Shown one piece after another: positions 58,062 to 64,000 of a DNA stretch of 64,000 nucleotides. Source of the stretch: [Phialemoniopsis] sp. UDSM-2020 (lineage: Eukaryota; Ascomycota; Sordariomycetes; Thyridiales; Thyridiaceae); the NCBI GenBank assembly GCA_018873225.1, contig JAEILZ010000002.1, positions 2,666,001-2,730,000 of the forward strand. The letters run 5' to 3'. Position numbers and translations under genes: made by a program. The notes beneath the pieces were generated by a model. It did no database searches and was not told the origin of the DNA. It was given only the letters and a program-made list of their open reading frames with translations. Positions within the stretch are counted from its first letter, which is position 1, and each line of letters opens with the position of its first letter.

Positions 58062-59437
58062 ATGGCGGACCAATTCGAGCTTTTAGCGAAGCAGATCGCC
58101 CAGTCTGTCGAGGCTCTCAAGAACGACAAGGATGCCCCTGAGAAGGAGGTTCAGCATCGAGCGGCGATTGCCAAGAGTGCAGGTGCCCTAGCCTATGCTA
58201 CAAAGCGTCCCATCGATCACCTCATGGAACGTTTTGTCCTCTACACCGAAGATGCTGCGCTGGGATTGTTCATCAAGTGGAACGCATTTGATCTGATTCC
58301 CAAAGAGGGAACCATCTCCTATGAGGCACTCGCCGAGAAGCTTGACGCCGATGTGTCGTTAACCAGTATGAGTTGCCCTCGCTCAATGATCTTACACTTA
58401 CTGACACTGCACAAGCCCGACTAGCACAGATCCTTGTGTCAACCGGCGTCTTTGGGTACGATGGCAAGGGCATCTCCCACACGGAGCGCTCCAAGTTCTA
58501 CGCGAGTGGTAGTATTGGCGGAACCTTGACATCTTACGGGTAGGGGTTTCTCGTCTCCATGCATGCCCTGTGAGTTCTGGTGGACCAAGTGACTGATTGT
58601 GAGAATCAGAATCGAAAACATCCTGATCCCCATGCACTCGTTCCCCGCCTACTTTGAAAAGTACGGCAGGAAGGAGCCCGCCTCGCGCCACCACACCCCG
58701 AAAGCCTTCGCGGACGGACAGCCTGAGCTTACCGTCTGGGAAATCGTCAACCAGAACCCCGAGAACAAGGCAAAGATGATGGCGGCCATGGCACTGTTTG
58801 AGAGCTCTGTGCCTGTCATTGCAAACTACAGCTTCAGCTGGGTCGCTGACAAGGCGGCCGAGTCGCCAGACCGTGCCCTTGTCATCGATGTCGGCGGCGG
58901 GCAGGGCCATTCGCTTGTGGCTATTTGCGAGCGGACTCCCGGTCTCGACATCAAACGTTGTGTCCTCGAGGATCTCGACCCCGTGCTAGATGCCGTACGG
59001 AAGAGCGACGGACCGATTCGTAACGCGCAACTGGTAGCCTTGGATTTTCACAAAAAGCAGCCCGTCAAAGGTATGTCCTCTCGAGAAAGTTCAAGAGAAT
59101 GTGGGAAGATTTAGCACTGACGATGCATGTCTTTCTAGGAGCTTGCGCTTACTACATCAGCCGCTGTCTTCACGACTACAGCGACGACGAGTGCGTAGGC
59201 ATGTTGACCCAACTCACAAATGCTATGGCGGCAGACAGCAGGGTCCTCATTAAGGAGCAGCTTCTGGATGATCCGCCTGCTCCTCAGTCGGCTGCCTCGG
59301 ATATCAACATGCTGGCGATAGGGGGCAAGGAGAGAAACCTAGCTGGCTTCACGAGTATCACTTCGAAGGCCGGGCTAAAGATCCAAGAGGTGTGTAGGGA
59401 GGGTACCTTCGCCATCTTGGAATGTGTCAAGGCTTGA
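58062..59437 (+). CDS. Family-2 (SAM-dependent) O-methyltransferase
   Basis: Four exons (58062-58365, 58416-58539, 58610-59070, 59139-59437) encode 395 aa. The enzyme transfers methyl from SAM to hydroxyl groups of small aromatic or polyketide substrates. The N-terminal helical dimerisation part includes ALGLFIKWNAFDLIP. The SAM-binding motif is VIDVGGGQGHS at residues 234-244. LEDLDPVLDAV follows as the acidic loop. The catalytic base is His308 in RCLHDYSDDEC, and EQLLDDPP gives a late acidic motif. It is characteristic of fungal secondary metabolism, but no PKS or other biosynthetic gene lies within 50 kb on this side, so it may act alone. Intron signals include a somewhat weak donor GTAGGG (58540). 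Confidence 0.93.
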
Positions 59438-59680
59438 ACGGCGGTCGGATTAGTATGATTAGAGGCAGTAGCGACCCGCCCAGCTCAATTCTTGTGTCTA
59501 TCTAGTATTTTTGAATGCCATAATCTCCAGTCGGCCCTGATTGAGATCGTTTCAATCCCTCGGTCAGTCTGCGGATGTGTACCCCAACGCCAATATGCAG
59601 TCCAATCTACAATGGTCCATTTAAGTATCCCAAACCAGTCATAATCATTAGTCCCTATCCGAATCATCAACGGAAGCCGT

Positions 59681-60212
59681 CTAGAGAATCACAACGGCAT
59701 ATACAGCCGCTGCGCCCGCCGCAGCCATGGGCAATGCAGTCCTTGCCGGCGCAGCGTTGGTCGACTGAGCAGCCAGCGCCGACGTCACAATCGACGACGC
59801 CGCAGCCACCTCCGACGGCTCCGCACCCATCACTGCCTGACAGATCTGGGGTGCAAGGGAACTCGCAGCTGAGCACGTCCTTGTTAGTTCCGTGTTGAGA
59901 CAGCATCTCTAAGGCTCAGGGATACTCACAGTTGATCTCATCCGGCTTGCAAGACGAGGTGATTATGCACGGGCCGAGCGAGGCGACCAGCTTGTCTTGC
60001 AGGGTGCACAGACAGGTGAAATCGGTGGTTCGGCAATTGACCGACTTGGCGGCGGACTCAAAGCAGGGTAAAGCGCACTTGGGCAGCGCGGCGACGAGCG
60101 CCGGGAAGTCGTCGGACGACGCCGTGGGTGCCCTTGACGTTGTGGTCGTGGTGGCACCGGCGGCTAGGCCGGAGAGGAAGAGCGGGATGTAGTATGCGAC
60201 GGAGAACTTCAT
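59681..60212 (-). CDS. CFEM-domain GPI-type surface protein (second copy)
   Basis: Two exons (60212-59930, 59868-59681) encode 156 aa. A signal peptide (about residues 1-19, LFLSGLAAGA) precedes a Thr/Ser stretch. The CFEM core has all eight cysteines: LPKC, ALPC, VNC, FTCLC, GPC, SSC and, after the splice, QIC. The splice joins DEIN to SASSLAPQIC; the unspliced frame stops after five residues, so the intron (GTGAGT donor) is required. The C-terminal part is Ala/Ser/Thr-rich and ends in a hydrophobic GPI-type tail (AAAGAAAVYAVVIL). It is only distantly similar to the CFEM protein at 13.9-14.4 kb. It lies downstream of the Pth11-like gene on the same strand. The likely place is cell wall or plasma membrane; the ligand is unknown. 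Confidence 0.9.
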
Positions 60213-60998
60213 TGTGATGAGAATTGGATGCGTTTGCTATGCCAACTTTGGAGGAAAGGAAAGTCTAGGCTCAAAGCGCTGATATGACGGTGTTCAGCGG
60301 CAGTGACGCCGTTTCTAAGCGGCGGGCGTTTCAGAATTGGTAGGCCTCCGGCGTTGTCGGGTGGCGAGACCAAGATGTAAAGACGATGTCGGCCAAGTTT
60401 GAGAGTGATATCAGAAGATCAAGACGAGAAAGCAGCGACCAAACACAAGAAGTCTAGATGAAGTGAAAAGAAAGTTGATGTGGTGTGAAACAGGCAATGA
60501 GCGTCTCACCATTTTTAATGCACCTTTCGAACAAAGAGATATGATGTCAGTTCCACTTAAACCAGCACAGCCTCCCCAAACACGAAGAAGGTGGAGGGCT
60601 AAAAAGACGCCCGTACAGCGAGTAAAACAGCCCGACAGCATGTGGAACCAATGAGGGCCGCTAAAGAAAGCACCCGCGCATCACCGCCGTTGTGTGCCTG
60701 GATGGTGGTGCCTGGTGGCGGCGGCGCTTGGCGGCTCACTCAGCGTGTTGGGTGGTTAAAATAAACTGGAGATGGATCTCTCGACGCGCGTAGCCAAAGT
60801 CGATCGCAATCCGGCAGTGTTTCTGACTGTTTCAGATTCTCCCAGGGCATTTCGAGATAAGATACTTCGTAGGTAGACTGACACGTTTTCCACAAAATTG
60901 GAGAAAGGGATGATTTCTCAAACATGCTATGATGAATTATCGAATGCCACATGAAATATGCAACGCCAAAACACCACCCATGGGGAGCTCCGCCCGTG
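60213..60998. other. Intergenic region between CFEM and Pth11-like genes
   Basis: 786 bp containing the promoter of the CFEM gene and the 3' flank of the membrane-protein gene. The frames lack family signal. No CFEM-like or transmembrane exon bridges the two genes. Confidence 0.5.
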
Positions 60999-62496
60999 TC
61001 ACCTCCGTGAGACGTCGTTTCTCGACTCCCTGAACGTAGTCTCCCGCGTCACACGGATTTGCTTGGGACTCCCGCCCGCCACACTAGACCCGGAGCTTCC
61101 GTCATCCGCCGCCCCCGGGTCCCGACCTGCCGCTCCTCTGCCCCCGCGCACCGACGTCGAAAGCTTCGACGCCGGCACCCCGTTGCGCCCGTAGCCCGTC
61201 CACCCGTAGTACTCGGCCGCATTGACCTTGAGCCCGTCCTGGCTGCCGCCGGACTCGACGTCCCGCAGAGCATACAGGCCGCCCATACCGCCCGCCGCCG
61301 CTGCCAGGACCGGGTCGACCGTGGCGGCACTGCCGCGCCGGTTGGCGATCGACGAGCCCTTGGGCGTCGACGGCTGCTTCTGGTAGTAGTCCGTCGCGTT
61401 GTGCGACGAGAGGCTGGGGAAGAGGTGCCGGAGCAAGGGCCGCAGGGTCGCGATGCTGGCGCACATGATGCCGCAGTTGAGCTCGACCACGGTCCAGTAC
61501 GAGGTCGGCACGTTGTCCCACGTCGGGTCCTGGGTGTTGATGGCCCCGCGCAGCGTGAAGAGCCGGACGATGGAGATGATGCAGGTACTGTGTATCACAA
61601 AATTAGCAAGTGCTCGTCTCATCACGCACCACAGTACGGACGCGAGATGACCCAGGGTGAAAGCTTACAAGAATCCAAGGCAGAAGACGCCCGTGACGAG
61701 GATCTTTTGCTTGCGCCGCAGCTGCAGATGCCTGATAGCAGGCATGGGCACCAAGAAGACGATAAAGTCGGTGACGATGTTCATGATCGAGGTGAGGTAC
61801 CAAACAGTCAGAGGGTCGATGCACTTCCCGACCAGACTCTTGAAGATGAGGGCGGCGGGCACGCACGCGTGGCCGACGAGGAACTCCTGAGTGAAGCCCC
61901 AGGCACCGAGGAAGATGAGGAGTACCAGGCACGCCCATTGCGTGAACCTGTCCTGGAAGATCCGGCGATATTGCAACAGAAAGGAGATCTTTGTGACGAT
62001 CTGTGCTAGGTTGTAAATGATCATCCCAGCAAAGAGTGACTGCAGTTTCGTCAGCATCAGCATAGAGTACAACTGGGTTGCTGTTTCTCGGCCACGTACC
62101 CTCAGCTGGGCGAGGTTGGTCGGCTCGTCTACCAACCAAGTATGGAGACCAAGGCCATATTTGGCCTCTGTCAAATCGTCAGACGTGTTCTTGAGCTGAA
62201 GTAGGTATCATGACTTACGGAGAATGGTGGTAGCAGACACTCCAAAGTTCAGGAACTGTTGGAGAACGGTGTCAGATTGGCTCCTAGCCACGACTTGTCA
62301 TGATGAAGCCATCACTTACTTGCGCAAGGACGATCGTGATGTCGTCAAGGCCAAGTCCATGAACGATGAACTGGCGGGTGTAGACCCTGAGCGCTACCAC
62401 GCTGGTCGAGGCGACGATGAAGGCAATGGAGACGCCGAGCAGGATCGGGACTCTGGTCTCAGCGTCCAGTGCTGGATTCTCTCCAGGGACCGGCAT
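60999..62496 (-). CDS. Pth11-like seven-helix membrane protein (fungal rhodopsin-like domain)
   Basis: Five exons (62496-62320, 62255-62219, 62167-62100, 62039-61669, 61587-60999) encode 413 aa. Seven hydrophobic helices fill residues about 17-290: PILLGVSIAFIVASTSVVAL, then GLDDITIVLAQ...LNFGVSATTIL, a SLFAGMIIYNLAQ block, WACLVLLIFLGAWGFTQ, and later helices including MNIVTDFIVFLVPMP. LGLDDI, YGLGLHTW and FLLQYRRIF are typical of the fungal rhodopsin-like domain shared with Pth11-related GPCR-like proteins. MPVPAIRHL-type loop residues follow helix 6 (here VPMPAIRHLQLRRKQK). The C-terminal 130 residues are a disordered, Gly/Ser/Arg-rich cytoplasmic tail. There is no extracellular CFEM domain, so it belongs to the CFEM-less majority of the family. 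Ligand and signalling partner are unknown. Confidence 0.88.
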
Positions 62497-64000
62497 GTTG
62501 GACGCTCATTCAGTGCTGTGTTGTTGTCTTTTGGTATGAGCTGTTCGTGGATCTCGTGGGAACCACGGGAGTGGTAAAGTTGAACCGGGGTCCAGCGAGC
62601 AGGAAGGGGTTCCATCGCCCAGATAAAGTACTCGTCCCGTCCTACCCATGGGAAGAAGGAGAATTACGTTTCACAACAGCGTTGGCGGAGAAGAGCAGAG
62701 CTGAAAGAGATCGATGGATACCCAGCATTCGCCCAGCGACTCCATTTCTACTAGTGCGAACCGTGGCTTGCAGGCATCATGTCCATGCGGCAGGCCCTGC
62801 CATGCTCGTGCGGTCTGGGGAACCGATCAACTAGTTTTGGGCAGACGCCCAATCACTCACAGCTCATGGGCGTGCGGGCCAGGGTACGGTCTCCATCCTC
62901 ACGAACATGCGGGGAATGACGCCCCGAGTTTGGCATCAAGCAGGGTTTCAGGGGTGGTGTGTGGTGTGGGACGTGATCATGGCAGGTCGGCCGGCCGCGA
63001 TGTGCGGCTTCGTTACTCAAGAGAGGTAAGCGTCTCGTCAGCATCTCGCAGGCACGGAAGCTTAGCTCTTGCAGCCAAGCGTGCCGGTTCGAGACACAGA
63101 CGTCGACGAAGGACCTCAATGGATTTGGTGCTTTTTGCCCGTCGTCGTCATGGCGTTGCAGTGTCAGTTCCGTCAGAAAGGTCAGTGCGGACAGACACCA
63201 ACTGGTGGTGGGAGTGGGTATCGTTGAGCGAGGTTACAACGCTCTCCCGCGCACTCTATTTTATCATTGATGTACCGACGATTCGCTGATCTCGACCCAC
63301 GGACACACACTGCCATCGTTCGACACTCTTGCGACCAGGACTGTCCCAGCCCTTGACCCTGCTTTGGTGAGCCGGCGGTTTGCCGTGTGCACAGACGTTT
63401 AAACCCGATTCAGCAACGCTCCGAGGACGAGCGGCGCAGATGGTCAAGCAAGTCTGCTGTCCCTAGGAAAAAAGGACAACGGGGCAAAGAGGAAAAGAGA
63501 GGGCTCGAATTCTCCGTGATGAGGATGATGGCGGCATGCCTCACTTGAGACGGTCCTTGCTTGAAACGTTCCTCTCACACGACTGGGCATCCCGTTCTTA
63601 AGCCTGGAAAGGCCATATCTTATGAGGCTCGATATATGGCAATCTCGATCGTGTTGAACCAGGCTTTGCCCTTGTCGATATAAAGTGAAGTAATATGAAG
63701 AAACATTCAATTGGATGCCTGGGCGAGACATCATTGGCAAGTTGTTGGAACGACCAATATCGCAGTCCAGGGATGTCACGGCCTCGTCGTCACGGTTAAT
63801 AACATCCAAGATGAGATGTTGCATGCCTACCCGCGAGCACTCCACCAGCCCTCTTCCTCGGACCTGGGAGCCAGGCGAACCATGGAAAAAGCTTTTTGAG
63901 CGAAAATTAACGAGCAGAACCGATCGAAAAACAAGCCAAGACATGTCACTGTTGTTGCCCTTTCCAAGATCCCATGAAGAGCTGGCGCAGACCGTGACGA
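62497..64000. other. Right-edge region without recognised gene
   Basis: 1.5 kb upstream of the Pth11-like gene. The longest frames (191 codons plus strand at 62714-63289, 166 codons minus strand at 63444-63944) overlap competing frames and show no domain, signal peptide or splice continuity. Presumably promoter sequence. A gene continuing past the right edge cannot be judged. Confidence 0.5.

Noticed and set aside
63444..63944. 166-codon minus-strand frame near the right edge
   Set aside because: No family motif or secretion signal, low-complexity end, and overlap with other frames; treated as non-coding.

Overview
The window is genomic DNA of a filamentous ascomycete (Pezizomycotina). The evidence is the gene structure and the gene families. 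Genes are split by short GT-AG introns, mostly 50-95 nt, with GTAAGT/GTGAGT-type donors. About 30 genes occur in 64 kb on both strands, without operons. The families are typical of these fungi: highly reducing polyketide synthase, Zn2Cys6 regulators, CFEM proteins, a HET-domain protein, a Pth11-like membrane protein and many MFS transporters. The species cannot be named from sequence reading alone. I derived the exon structures by hand from reading frame, splice signals and protein continuity; in every multi-exon model the exon lengths sum to a whole number of codons.

Layout. 0-6 kb: the 3' end of a highly reducing PKS (KR-ACP), an MFS sugar/quinate-type transporter, a six-cysteine small secreted protein and a small cupin. 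6.4-14.5 kb: a Zn2Cys6 regulator divergent from an arylsulfatase, then a 14-TM-type MFS transporter and a GPI-type CFEM protein. 15-21 kb: a HET-domain protein, a protein with a duplicated fungal domain, and a large conserved-looking protein of unknown function. 21.5-37.6 kb: a nitrogen/carbon catabolic stretch with a second Zn2Cys6 regulator, an amino acid/choline/GABA-type permease, a copper amine oxidase ending in a peroxisomal SRL signal, an amidase, a decayed amidase-like exon, a sugar-porter MFS transporter and a flavin monooxygenase. 38.7-41.3 kb: a secreted GH79 glycosidase and a cyanovirin-like secreted protein. 42.7-56.3 kb: mostly housekeeping-like genes, namely the Dhh1 DEAD-box helicase, a J-domain protein, an aldo-keto reductase, a phospholipase/thioesterase-type esterase, a 2EXR-type protein, an LrgA/LrgB-type membrane protein and an AT-hook/coiled-coil protein. 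58-62.5 kb: a family-2 O-methyltransferase, a second CFEM protein and a Pth11-like seven-helix protein. The last 1.5 kb holds no recognisable gene.

How the genes may work together (inference). The permease, amine oxidase, amidase and FMO could form a route that imports amines or amides and releases ammonium. The regulator-sulfatase-MFS block could scavenge sulfate esters. The CFEM and Pth11-like neighbours echo the CFEM-7TM architecture of Pth11 receptors. No RNA gene, transposon or CRISPR array was recognised. Notable non-coding structure includes three perfect inverted repeats within 81 bp at 1156-1236 and a cluster of CCGA/TCGG words upstream of the O-methyltransferase.
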